Assembly: GCA_023393715.1 (NCBI GenBank)
Contig: JAEXCD010000091.1
Span: forward strand, 1 to 50,522
Source of the DNA: Bacillota bacterium
GTDB taxonomy: Bacteria > Bacillota > Clostridia > Tissierellales > Peptoniphilaceae
Reading direction: 5' to 3'
Length of the DNA: 50,522 bases
Notes under the pieces: generated by a model
Database searches by the model: none
Told to the model about the DNA's origin: nothing
What the model saw: only the letters and a program-made list of their open reading frames with translations
Shown here: positions 25,729-33,428 of the stretch, piece after piece
How the letters are laid out: every line of letters begins with the position of its first letter
Numbering within the stretch: the stretch's first letter is position 1
Program-made: the position numbers and the translations under genes

Positions 25729-27111
25729 ATGGCATACGAAAAGAAAAAAGTATTTGACGTTTTGTCCGATGAGGAACTGCAGGAGCTCGATCGCTTTTCT
25801 TCGGAATATATTGAATTTTTATCCAAATCAAAGACGGAACGCCTGGCGGTCAAGGAGATTGTCCGCCGCGCAGAGGCCGCGGGCTTTGTCGCCTTGTCCG
25901 AGGCGCTGAAAAAAGAACGGCTGCTTCCGGGCGACAGGATCTATGCCGTCAATCATCACAAAGGCGCCGCGCTGTTCGTCCTGGGACAGGATCTGACGCA
26001 GGGCATGGATATCGTTGGCGCGCACCTCGATTCGCCGCGCCTTGACCTCAAGCCGATGCCGCTGTATGAGGACGGCAATCTGGCGCTTTTGCGCACGCAC
26101 TATTACGGCGGGATTAAAAAATACCACTGGACAAATTTACCGCTGGCGCTGCACGGAGTGATTTATACGAAATCGGGAGAGCAGGTGGAGATTTCCATCG
26201 GTGAGGATCCGCAGGATCCGGTTTTTTACATCAACGATCTGCTGATCCACCTGTCCAAGGATCAGCTGCAGAAGAAGGCGGACGAGGTGGTCACCGGCGA
26301 GCAGCTGAACATCGTCATCGGCCACAATTCGCGCGGGATGGACAGGGAATGTAAGGAGCCGGTAAAAGAGCATATCTTGCAGATGCTGAAGGAAAAATAC
26401 GGCATTGAAGAGGACGATTTCCAAATCGCCGAGATCGAAGCTGTGCCGGCAGGCCCGGCGCGGGAGGTCGGCCTGGACCGCGCGCTCATTGCCGGACACG
26501 GGCACGATGATCGCGTGTGCTCTTTTGCGGGGCTGTCGGGAATCCTGTCGGTCGAAAAACCGGAGCGCACCGCCGTCGCGCTCTTCGTCGACAAGGAGGA
26601 GATCGGCTCCGTAGGCAATACGGGGATGACCTCCCGGTTTTTTGAAAATGTCGTCGCCGAGCTGTTAAACCACATTCGCCCGGTCTACTCGGAGCTTGAT
26701 CTGCGCCGTGCGATGGCCTGCTCGCGTGTGCTTTCCGCGGATGTCAACACGGCCTACGATCCGTGCTTCCCCGAGGTGGTGGAACGCTCGAATGCGGCGG
26801 CAATGGGCTGCGGCGTGTGTCTTTCCAAGTATACGGGCTCCCGCGGCAAGGGCGGCTCCAACGACGCAAACGCAGAATTTCTGAATGAGGTTCGCCAGAT
26901 CTTTGACCGTCACGGCGTTGTCTGGCAGACGGGCGAGCTGGGCGCGGTCGACCAGGGCGGCGGCGGAACGATCGCTTACATCCTGGCGGAATACGGGGCG
27001 CAGGTTGTCGACTGCGGCACGGGCATGCTGTCCATGCATGCGCCGATTGAGCTGGTGAGCAAGGCGGATGCGTATGAGACGTACCGCGCGTACAAGGCAT
27101 TTCTGAGCTGA
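25729..27111 (+). CDS. M18-family aminopeptidase
   Basis: 460 residues from ATG 25729 behind AAAGGAG; the open frame upstream has no ribosome-binding site. GAHLDSPRLDLKP near residue 92 carries the first zinc-binding His-Asp, YYGGIKKYHWTNLPLALHG is the M18 signature, GHGHDDRVCSF near 259 supplies the bridging Asp, DKEEIGSVGNTG near 286 the catalytic and zinc Glu, and SMHAPIEL near the C terminus the last His. These enzymes remove N-terminal (often acidic or neutral) residues from peptides and form large dodecamers. Cytoplasmic; a peptide-using lifestyle is consistent but not shown. Monocistronic by position. Confidence 0.92.
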   Translation: MAYEKKKVFDVLSDEELQELDRFSSEYIEFLSKSKTERLAVKEIVRRAEAAGFVALSEALKKERLLPGDRIYAVNHHKGAALFVLGQDLTQGMDIVGAHLDSPRLDLKPMPLYEDGNLALLRTHYYGGIKKYHWTNLPLALHGVIYTKSGEQVEISIGEDPQDPVFYINDLLIHLSKDQLQKKADEVVTGEQLNIVIGHNSRGMDRECKEPVKEHILQMLKEKYGIEEDDFQIAEIEAVPAGPAREVGLDRALIAGHGHDDRVCSFAGLSGILSVEKPERTAVALFVDKEEIGSVGNTGMTSRFFENVVAELLNHIRPVYSELDLRRAMACSRVLSADVNTAYDPCFPEVVERSNAAAMGCGVCLSKYTGSRGKGGSNDANAEFLNEVRQIFDRHGVVWQTGELGAVDQGGGGTIAYILAEYGAQVVDCGTGMLSMHAPIELVSKADAYETYRAYKAFLS

Positions 27112-27165
27112 TCGAGAAAGATCAAATTTAGGCTTGACAAATCGGACAAAATGAAGTAATCGCTC

Positions 27166-27194
27166 TTGACGAAAAGTTACAACGGTGTTACAAT
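27166..27194 (+). promoter_or_regulatory. Promoter of veg
   Basis: TTGACG 27166-27171, 17 nt, TACAAT 27189-27194. A second TTGACA at 27134-27139 has only a weak TAATCG 17 nt downstream. Because this promoter covers the GTG at 27185, the gene must start further down. Confidence 0.8.
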
Positions 27195-27235
27195 TAGTAA
27201 ACAGACGTTTCTCGGTACGGATGGGCGGTGAGCAT

Positions 27236-27475
27236 TTGAAAGATCAGAACCTGTTACATGTGATTAAGGCGGAAGTCGAAGAGAACATCGGTCGACGCGT
27301 CATCCTGAGGGCCGACCGCGGCCGAAAGAGAATTGTAACCAAAGAGGGCGTTATCGAAAATGCATTTCAGGATGTGTTCACTGTGCGCATCAGCAATGAT
27401 TTTGACCGTGCGCGAACGGTGTCGTATACGTACACGGATATCCTGACTTCGACGGTAACCTTGACGATTTGTTAA
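27236..27475 (+). CDS. veg: Veg family protein
   Basis: 79 residues from the TTG at 27236, preceded by GGCGGTGAG; an ATG at 27221 has no ribosome-binding site and the GTG at 27185 lies inside the promoter. VIKAEVEENIGRRVILRADRGRKR, then VFTVRISNDFDRARTVSYTYTDILTSTVTL, match the Veg/DUF1021 family (about 85 residues in Bacillus subtilis, where it promotes biofilm gene expression). The fold is a small SH3-like barrel by family knowledge. Position between the ksgA region and ispE is the Bacillus order, minus yabG and sspF. Confidence 0.9.
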   Translation: MKDQNLLHVIKAEVEENIGRRVILRADRGRKRIVTKEGVIENAFQDVFTVRISNDFDRARTVSYTYTDILTSTVTLTIC

Positions 27476-27487
27476 TGCAACGCTTGG

Positions 27488-27512
27488 AGAGGGGGCATGA
27501 GCCCCCTCTTTC
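27488..27512 (+). terminator. Terminator after veg
   Basis: AGAGGGGGC 27488-27496 pairs with GCCCCCTCT 27501-27509 over a 4-nt loop; the T run is short (TCTTTC). Confidence 0.75.
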
Positions 27513-27613
27513 ATTTTCCGGCGAGCGATGCACTCAATGCTTCCGGCGAGTTATATAATCAGTGCGCTTTTGAGAAACGGGAGGCAGTACCTGCTGAAAG
27601 GGAAGAAGGAGCC

Positions 27614-28447
27614 ATGGAATTCGAAATTAAGGCAAATGCAAAAATAAATTTAGCGCTGGATGTCTTAGGGGAACGGGAGGACGGCTATCACGAGATCGAT
27701 ACCATCATGCAGGAGATCGACCTGCACGACACGATTACGATCGACGAGGGCCGCGGCGGTTTTGTGCTGAGCTGTGACAATCCTGCGCTTGAGCTGGACG
27801 ACCGAAACTTGGTGTACCGCGCCTGGGCTCTTCTCAAGGGGCGCGTAGAAAATCCGTCTGTCGTTATTCATATCGAGAAGCGCATTCCCATTGCCGCAGG
27901 GCTCGCCGGGGGGAGCAGCGATTGCGCGGCGACGCTTGTGGGGCTGAACCGCCTCTGGGGGCTGAACCTTGAAGTGGAGGAGCTGGCGGCGTTGGGTGCC
28001 CAGCTCGGTTCGGATGTGCCCTTCTTTCTATACGGCGGGACAGCCCGCGCAACCGGACGGGGCGAGATTATTGAACCGCTGAAGAGCTTTCGGGGACGGG
28101 AGGTGCTCCTGGTCAACTGCGGGGAATCGCTCAGCTCCCGATATGTCTACGAACGAGTCAAAACGGGCGGGCAGATTCCGATGGAGGAGCTGATTGAACA
28201 TATGGCGGCGGAAGCGCCTAAGGCATATTCGCTGATGGCGAATGTGATGGAGCCGGTGAGCTTTGAAAAAATTCCGGAGCTGAAGGATATCGTATCGGAA
28301 ATGGAACGAGCCGGAGCGATTGTGGCGCGAATGAGCGGCAGCGGGCCGACGGTTTTTGGCATTTTCGAAAACGCGGAAATTCTGGAGCAGGCGAAGAGCC
28401 GATTTGAAAAGCGCTATTCCCTTGTTTTTGCCTGTCATACGATATAA
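27614..28447 (+). CDS. ispE: 4-diphosphocytidyl-2-C-methyl-D-erythritol kinase
   Basis: 277 residues from ATG 27614 after AGAAGGAG. GHMP-kinase motifs: AKINLALDVLG with Lys10, the glycine-rich ATP loop PIAAGLAGGSSDCAA (92-106) with Asp103, and MSGSGPTVFGIF near the C terminus. IspE is the fourth step of the non-mevalonate (MEP) isoprenoid pathway, so this organism probably makes IPP by that route. A TATAAT at 27554-27559 could drive it. No purR follows, unlike Bacillus. A TATAAT-containing 130-nt gap separates it from veg. Confidence 0.94.
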   Translation: MEFEIKANAKINLALDVLGEREDGYHEIDTIMQEIDLHDTITIDEGRGGFVLSCDNPALELDDRNLVYRAWALLKGRVENPSVVIHIEKRIPIAAGLAGGSSDCAATLVGLNRLWGLNLEVEELAALGAQLGSDVPFFLYGGTARATGRGEIIEPLKSFRGREVLLVNCGESLSSRYVYERVKTGGQIPMEELIEHMAAEAPKAYSLMANVMEPVSFEKIPELKDIVSEMERAGAIVARMSGSGPTVFGIFENAEILEQAKSRFEKRYSLVFACHTI

Positions 28448-28714
28448 AGCGCAAAAAAAGCCCTGAAAGGGGCCCGTAAAACCAAGGAGAAACGTTTTCT
28501 TGCATAAAAAGTGGGACGCGGAATGAAATCGCCCGATTGCGCAATGTTCTCAAAAAATGACGCAATATCTTGTGCTGAAAAAAAAGAAACAACAAATAGC
28601 TGATGACTCGTCAAAAAAATGCTTTTATGGCTTGAAGCGGCAAATCGAGTAGGATATAATAACTATGAAAAATTTTAACATTCCGTCGGGATACCGATTT
28701 CACGCCGAAAGGGA
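28448..28714. other. AT-rich non-coding stretch between ispE and the SH3/VanY-like gene
   Basis: 267 nt with no plausible gene. It holds GCCC-TGAAAG-GGGC at 28460-28473, which on the minus strand is followed by seven T and would act as a terminator there, an inverted ATTGCG/CGCAAT pair around 28536-28565, several A runs, and the promoter listed separately at 28632-28660. No terminator with a T run serves ispE on the plus strand. Confidence 0.6.
28632..28660 (+). promoter_or_regulatory. Promoter of the SH3/VanY-like gene and galE
   Basis: TTGAAG 28632-28637, 17 nt, TATAAT 28655-28660, a near-consensus sigma-A promoter with a ~55-nt leader. Confidence 0.82.
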
Positions 28715-28720
28715 TTGAAT

Positions 28721-29746
28721 ATGAGCAATATCAGAGAAGAGATGCGCCGGGAAGACCGCCTGCGCCGCAGACAACATAAAAAAATACTCCGGATGAGAAG
28801 GCGCCGCGCTGTGGGACTGGTCGCGACGGTTGTTCTCTTGCTGTCCGGAGCTTTTATTGTATCAAAGTTTAATGAAAATTCCGCAGCGACGGGGGTCAGC
28901 TACAGCGCCTCGGTTTCCGCGCCGTCGGGGGCGGCGCCGCAGACCTCGGAATCGTCCCTGTCCATCGAGTACGTGACCCGTTCGGAGCACGGCGAGACGG
29001 CGCTGGCTGTACAGACCGAAAAGAAGCAGGCGGCCGGTTTTCAGGACACGCTGGACTGCTTCCTCGTGACGGCGCAGGATACGACGCTGTTCGCCCGAAA
29101 TTCCGCAAAGGCGAAAGAGGTCGCCGTTTTGCCCGCAGGAACGTACGTCGAGACGTACGGGCAGGAGGACGGCTGGACAAAGGTCGTCAGCGTAGGCCAG
29201 AGCGGCTATGTCCGCAACCGCGATCTGGCGGTGGTATCGGATCCCTATCTGTTTAAGGTGGTTTCCGGAAAGGTGATCGTCAACGCGACCTACGGACTGG
29301 ATCCGCAGTATAAGACGGTTTTTAACGAGGAAGCCGCTTCGGCACTTCGCGTTATGATGGAGGCGATGGAGCGGAGCGGGCTCAGTATTGAGGCGGGCGC
29401 GAAACTGCGCAGCGCAGAGGAAGAGGAGAAGGAGCTCGTTTTATCGGGAAATCCTTCGGACGCGCCGCAGCCGGGACACGCCGTATTTCAGACGGGGTAC
29501 GCCGTGCAGTTTTATGTGCCGGGAACGGATCCCCGCATCGATAATTCCTTTGACCAAACGCCGCAATATCAGTGGCTGAAGCAGCACGCTGCCGAGTACG
29601 GCTTTATACTTCGCTATCCGGAGGGCAGCGAGGCCGTGACGGGGTACCGCGCGGATTCGACGATTTATTACTATGTCGGCATCGAGGATGCGACGGCGAT
29701 TTCCTCGACCGGAGTGACGATGGAAGCGTACTACGGCGTAAACTGA
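28721..29746 (+). CDS. Membrane-anchored SH3 protein with degenerate VanY/LdcB-like domain
   Basis: 341 residues from ATG 28721 (AAAGGGA upstream; a TTG two codons earlier is less good). A very basic cytoplasmic start, one membrane helix (about 30-49), a low-complexity Ser/Ala linker, a bacterial SH3-like domain (about 112-172), then a region (about 178-320) aligning with VanY/LdcB D,D- or L,D-carboxypeptidases. The metal motif SxHQTGxAxD reads AVFQTGYAVQ here (254-263), and the final ExxH reads DSTI (312-315), so both zinc histidines, the Asp and the catalytic Glu are replaced. It is probably a non-enzymatic peptidoglycan-binding or regulatory protein outside the membrane. galE follows after 44 nt. 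Confidence 0.8.
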   Translation: MSNIREEMRREDRLRRRQHKKILRMRRRRAVGLVATVVLLLSGAFIVSKFNENSAATGVSYSASVSAPSGAAPQTSESSLSIEYVTRSEHGETALAVQTEKKQAAGFQDTLDCFLVTAQDTTLFARNSAKAKEVAVLPAGTYVETYGQEDGWTKVVSVGQSGYVRNRDLAVVSDPYLFKVVSGKVIVNATYGLDPQYKTVFNEEAASALRVMMEAMERSGLSIEAGAKLRSAEEEEKELVLSGNPSDAPQPGHAVFQTGYAVQFYVPGTDPRIDNSFDQTPQYQWLKQHAAEYGFILRYPEGSEAVTGYRADSTIYYYVGIEDATAISSTGVTMEAYYGVN

Positions 29747-29790
29747 TCGGGACGGCGTCTCAGAAGAAAAACGAGAGAAAAGAGGCAGCG

Positions 29791-30801
29791 ATGCGCGTAC
29801 TTGTAACAGGCGGCTTGGGCTATATCGGTTCGCATACCTGTGTGGAGCTGAAGGCCAACGGACATGATGTCGTGATCGTCGATAATCTTTACAATTCAAA
29901 GAGGAATGTGGTCGACCGCATCGAAAAGCTCACCGGTTCACCGGTGACTTTTTATGAGGAGGATGTCTGTGACGAGCAGGCGATGGAGCGTATTTTCCGG
30001 GAACGGGAGATCGACAGCGTTATTCATTTTGCCGGCTATAAGGCGGTAGGGGAGTCGGTGTCACATCCGTTGAAATACTACGAAAATAACCTGCAGTCGA
30101 CGATCAGTCTGTTGAAGACGATGGATCGCCATGGAGTGAAGTCGATCGTGTTCAGCTCGTCCGCAACGGTCTATGCATCGAAAAATGTAAGTCCACTGCG
30201 CGAGGATATGCCGCTCGAGGCGATCAATCCGTATGGACAGACCAAGCGGATGATCGAGCAGATTCTGGAGGATCTGGCCGCAGCTGATCCGCAGTGGCGC
30301 GCCGTACTGCTTCGTTATTTCAACCCGATCGGCGCGCACGCATCCGGACTTCTCGGCGAATCGCCGGTGGGGATTCCGAATAATCTCATGCCGTACATCT
30401 GTCAGGTGGCGGATGGGCGAAGAGACCGGCTGCATATTTTTGGCGACGACTATGACACGCCGGACGGTACGGGTGTCCGCGATTACATTCACGTGGTCGA
30501 TCTGGCGAGGGGGCATGTCGCGGCGCTGGAAAAGAGCGCCGGCAGAACGGGCGCAGTCGCCTATAACCTGGGGACGGGCCGGGGAACCAGCGTGCTGGAG
30601 CTCGTCCATGCCTTTGAACAGGCCAATCAGCTGACGATTCCCTATGTTGTTGAGGGACGGCGTCCGGGCGATAATGCAACTGTGTTTGCCGATTGTGCCA
30701 AGGCAAAGGCGGAGCTCGATTGGGAAGCGACGTTGTCCGTGGAAGAGAGCTGCCGAAGCGCGTGGAATTACCAGATGACGTCAGAGCGAGGGAGAGATTG
30801 A
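29791..30801 (+). CDS. galE: UDP-glucose 4-epimerase
   Basis: 336 residues from ATG 29791 after an AGAGGCAG; the open frame extending upstream overlaps the preceding gene and is not used. Short-chain dehydrogenase type fold: NAD loop GGLGYIGSH (7-15), SSSATVY near 122-128, and the catalytic Tyr148-x3-Lys152 in PYGQTK. It interconverts UDP-glucose and UDP-galactose (and possibly the N-acetyl forms), feeding polysaccharide synthesis such as the cluster at the left of the window. Co-transcribed with the SH3/VanY-like gene by spacing. Ends at a strong terminator. Confidence 0.93.
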   Translation: MRVLVTGGLGYIGSHTCVELKANGHDVVIVDNLYNSKRNVVDRIEKLTGSPVTFYEEDVCDEQAMERIFREREIDSVIHFAGYKAVGESVSHPLKYYENNLQSTISLLKTMDRHGVKSIVFSSSATVYASKNVSPLREDMPLEAINPYGQTKRMIEQILEDLAAADPQWRAVLLRYFNPIGAHASGLLGESPVGIPNNLMPYICQVADGRRDRLHIFGDDYDTPDGTGVRDYIHVVDLARGHVAALEKSAGRTGAVAYNLGTGRGTSVLELVHAFEQANQLTIPYVVEGRRPGDNATVFADCAKAKAELDWEATLSVEESCRSAWNYQMTSERGRD

Positions 30802-30805
30802 AATC

Positions 30806-30830
30806 GGGCGGCTTAGCCGCCCCTTTTTTT
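30806..30830 (+). terminator. Terminator between galE and the Bce-type regulator
   Basis: GGGCGGC 30806-30812 pairs with GCCGCCC 30816-30822, loop TTA, followed by C and seven T. Only 13 nt remain to the next ATG, so the regulator gene has no room for its own promoter and must rely on read-through or on a promoter inside galE. Confidence 0.9.
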
Positions 30831-30843
30831 ATGGGAGAAGCTT

Positions 30844-31524
30844 ATGTATCGAATTTTTGTTGTGGAGGACGATCACGCCCTGGCAAACAGCATACGGCGC
30901 CAAATCGAATCGTGGGGCGATGAGGCGGTCTGCGCGAAGGATTTTCGCCGCGTTACGGAGGAGTTTCTTCAGGCAAAACCGCATCTCGTCCTGTTGGATA
31001 TCAGTCTGCCGTTTTTTGACGGATATTATTGGTGTAATGAGCTGCGAAAGCGCTCCAGTGTGCCGATTCTTTTTCTGTCGTCGGCGTCCGAGTCGATGAA
31101 TATCGTCATGGCCATGAATATGGGCGGCGATGAGTTTTTGGCAAAGCCGATCGACCCGGTCGTTATGACGGCGAAAATCCGCGCCATTTTACGTCGCGTG
31201 TACGAAATGAAATCGGATCGTGAGGTGCTGCAAATACGGGGCGCCGTGCTGAATGTAACAGACGGCATACTCGAGTATCAGGGCAATCGGATCGAATTGA
31301 CAAAAAATGAATTTCGCATTCTGACCGTGCTGCTGGAGCAGCGAGGGAAGACGGTACGCCGGGAAACGCTGATGATGCGGCTGTGGGAGGATGACGAATA
31401 CATCGAGGAAAACACGCTGACGGTGAATGTTAATCGCCTGCGCAAAAAGCTCAGCGCAATCGGACTGGCGGACTGCATTAAGACGCAGGTCGGTTCCGGG
31501 TACCGGCTGGAGGAACAGGAATGA
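30844..31524 (+). CDS. OmpR-family response regulator of a Bce-type module
   Basis: 226 residues. Receiver domain with acidic pocket EDD (8-10), phospho-acceptor Asp52 in LLDISLPFFDG and the conserved Lys in LAKPID near 100; C-terminal OmpR/PhoB winged helix from about 130 with a TVNVNRLRKKL recognition region. GGGAG precedes ATG 30844. It overlaps the kinase gene by 4 nt. By arrangement it is the BceR/VraR-like partner that activates the ABC transporter genes downstream through the dyad at 32565-32578. Stimulus in the family: cell-wall-active peptides such as bacitracin or lantibiotics. Confidence 0.9.
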   Translation: MYRIFVVEDDHALANSIRRQIESWGDEAVCAKDFRRVTEEFLQAKPHLVLLDISLPFFDGYYWCNELRKRSSVPILFLSSASESMNIVMAMNMGGDEFLAKPIDPVVMTAKIRAILRRVYEMKSDREVLQIRGAVLNVTDGILEYQGNRIELTKNEFRILTVLLEQRGKTVRRETLMMRLWEDDEYIEENTLTVNVNRLRKKLSAIGLADCIKTQVGSGYRLEEQE

Positions 31525-32528
31525 AGAGCAGGAGACGTTTTTCCGGTGCGGGTCTGTTCATAAAAAGTCATGGCGCTGAGCTGTTTCTGTCGTTTCTCTG
31601 GGTGGCGCTGTTTCTGGTCGCGTTCCATTTGTACGGGATAAAAGCCGAAGCGTTGGCGTACGCATTCGGGCTGTGGCTTTTGGCCGCCGTGCCGATAGGG
31701 CTCGTTCGCCTCATGCAGGCGCGTCATCGTCGGTCGGCCTATCGAGCCATGGCGAAGGCGCTGCCGGAAAGCGTGGAGGAGCTGCCAGACCCGCGGTCCG
31801 CCGTGGAGCAGGAGATGCAGGAGATGATGCACGCGCTCGTGATCCAGCTTAAACAGGAACGATTGCGCGCGGAGCAGGAGCGTCGGGAGGAGCTGGAATA
31901 CTATACGACGTGGGCGCACCAGATTAAGACGCCGATTTCCGTGATGCGCCTGATGCTGCAGGAATCCGATACCTCTGAGAGCCACGCGCTGCGCCTAGAG
32001 CTGTTTCGGATTGAGCAGTATGTGGGCATGGCGCTGGACTTTTTCCGATTGGACGGCGCGGCGCACGATTTTGTCATTCGTTCGGTTTCGCTGGACTCGG
32101 TAATACGGCAGGCGATCCGCAAGACAGCGGGGCTGTTTATTCATAAAAAGCTGTATTTGGACTATGAACCGACGGAGGAAGTGGTTTTAACCGATGAAAA
32201 ATGGCTGCTCTTCATCATCGAACAGCTCGTGACAAATGCGGTGAAATACACGGAGCAGGGCGGCGTTCGCATTCGCGTGCTGCCGGGGAAGCGGCTCGAA
32301 ATTCAGGATACGGGGATGGGGATCGCGCCGGAGGATCTGCCGCGCATTTTTGAAAAATCGTATACGGGCTATAACGGAAGACGCGAAAAAAGGGCGACGG
32401 GCATCGGACTGTACCTGTGCAGGAAGGCGTGCGATCAGCTGTCTCATCGCCTGTCCGTGCGCTCCGATTTGGGGAAGGGAACGACCTTTTGTCTCGAATT
32501 GGCGCATGCATCCATCGAAGTTGAATAA
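31521..32528 (+). CDS. Intramembrane-sensing histidine kinase (BceS-like)
   Basis: 335 residues. Two membrane helices (about 18-38 and 44-62) with almost no outside loop, the hallmark of intramembrane-sensing kinases that rely on their ABC transporter for ligand detection. A helical linker leads to the phospho-acceptor His133 in YTTWAHQIKTPIS, which is the BceS-type H box, then N (EQLVTNAVKYT), G1 (DTGMGI) and G2 (GIGLYLC) boxes of the ATPase domain. Coupled to the regulator by a 4-nt overlap. Together with the transporter below it forms a full sensing and detoxification module. Confidence 0.92.
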   Translation: MKSRRRFSGAGLFIKSHGAELFLSFLWVALFLVAFHLYGIKAEALAYAFGLWLLAAVPIGLVRLMQARHRRSAYRAMAKALPESVEELPDPRSAVEQEMQEMMHALVIQLKQERLRAEQERREELEYYTTWAHQIKTPISVMRLMLQESDTSESHALRLELFRIEQYVGMALDFFRLDGAAHDFVIRSVSLDSVIRQAIRKTAGLFIHKKLYLDYEPTEEVVLTDEKWLLFIIEQLVTNAVKYTEQGGVRIRVLPGKRLEIQDTGMGIAPEDLPRIFEKSYTGYNGRREKRATGIGLYLCRKACDQLSHRLSVRSDLGKGTTFCLELAHASIEVE

Positions 32529-32564
32529 ATCAGATTGGCGTAGATAAGGCTCATACTCACGGCA

Positions 32565-32599
32565 TGACAAAAATGTCACGCGAAGCAGCGGAAATGTCA
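32565..32599 (+). promoter_or_regulatory. BceR-type operator upstream of the ABC transporter
   Basis: TGACA-AAAA-TGTCA at 32565-32578 is a perfect dyad of the form known for BceR-like regulators (TNACA, 4 nt, TGTNA). A further TGTCA at 32595-32599 lies 21 nt, two helical turns, downstream of the second half-site, consistent with cooperative binding of a second dimer. Confidence 0.8.
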
Positions 32600-32630
32600 C
32601 ACAAGGCGATGGCGAAGCATTCCGCTGTTT

Positions 32631-32639
32631 TGCTATTGT
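32631..32639 (+). promoter_or_regulatory. Activator-dependent extended -10 of the ABC transporter operon
   Basis: TGCTATTGT is an extended -10; the -35 position (about 32611-32616) has no match to consensus, as expected for a promoter needing the regulator bound upstream. Confidence 0.5.
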
Positions 32640-32660
32640 AAGAGCATAAGGAGGTATACT

Positions 32661-33428
32661 ATGCCATTATTAGAAGTGAAATCATTAGAGAAAGTATATA
32701 CGACAAGATTTGGTGCAAACCGTGTGAAGGCGCTGTCCAATGTGTCCTTTTCCGTTGAGCGCGGCGAATACGTCGCGGTGATGGGCGAATCGGGTTCGGG
32801 AAAGACGACGCTGCTCAATATTTTGGCGGCGCTCGATCGGCCGACGGCCGGAGAAATCCTGCTGGAAGGGCGTTCGATGTCCGAGATCGGCGAGAAGGAG
32901 ATTTCCGCTTTTCGCCGCAACAATTTGGGCTTTGTTTTTCAGGACTTTAATTTATTGGACACGCTTTCCATCCAGGACAATATTTTCCTTCCCATGGTTT
33001 TGTCGGAACGGCCGTACGAGGAGATGCAAAAGCGGCTTGGACCTATTGCAAAACGCCTTGAAATTCAGGATATTCTGGCTAAGTATCCGTATGAGGTGTC
33101 CGGAGGGCAAAAGCAGCGCGCGGCGGTTGCACGCGCGATGATCACCAATCCCAAAATTCTGCTCGCGGACGAGCCGACCGGCGCGCTCGATTCGAGAGCG
33201 ACGGACAATCTGCTGCGTATTTTTGAGCGGATCAACCAGGAGGGGCAGACCGTCGTCATGGTGACGCACTCGACAAAGGCGGCCAGCCATGCAAATCGCA
33301 TTCTGTTCATTAAGGACGGCGAAATATTCCACCAGATTTATCGCGGCAACGCGAGCAACGAGGAGTTATACCAGAAGATTGCCGACACGCTGACGCTGCT
33401 GTCTACAGGTGGTGATCGCAATGCATAA
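32661..33428 (+). CDS. ABC transporter ATP-binding protein, BceA-like
   Basis: 255 residues. Walker A GESGSGKTT (42-50), Q loop FQDFNLLDTLS, signature VSGGQKQR near 150, Walker B ILLADEPTGALDS and H-loop MVTHS, with ~30 residues of C-terminal extension ending in a LYQKIADTL helix. This is the MacB/LolD-like ATPase group that pairs with FtsX-type permeases. AAGGAGG precedes ATG 32661. It powers the BceB-like permease, with which it overlaps by 8 nt, in removing antimicrobial peptides from lipid targets and in flux signalling to the kinase. Confidence 0.93.
   Translation: MPLLEVKSLEKVYTTRFGANRVKALSNVSFSVERGEYVAVMGESGSGKTTLLNILAALDRPTAGEILLEGRSMSEIGEKEISAFRRNNLGFVFQDFNLLDTLSIQDNIFLPMVLSERPYEEMQKRLGPIAKRLEIQDILAKYPYEVSGGQKQRAAVARAMITNPKILLADEPTGALDSRATDNLLRIFERINQEGQTVVMVTHSTKAASHANRILFIKDGEIFHQIYRGNASNEELYQKIADTLTLLSTGGDRNA

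Noticed and set aside
27185..27235. GTG at 27185 as the veg start
   Set aside because: It lies inside the promoter -10, which would leave the mRNA without the codon; the TTG at 27236 has GGCGGTGAG in front and fits the family length.
28448..28714. Possible 6S RNA gene next to ispE
   Set aside because: No long helix with a central open bubble can be drawn and no promoter was found for the minus-strand terminator.
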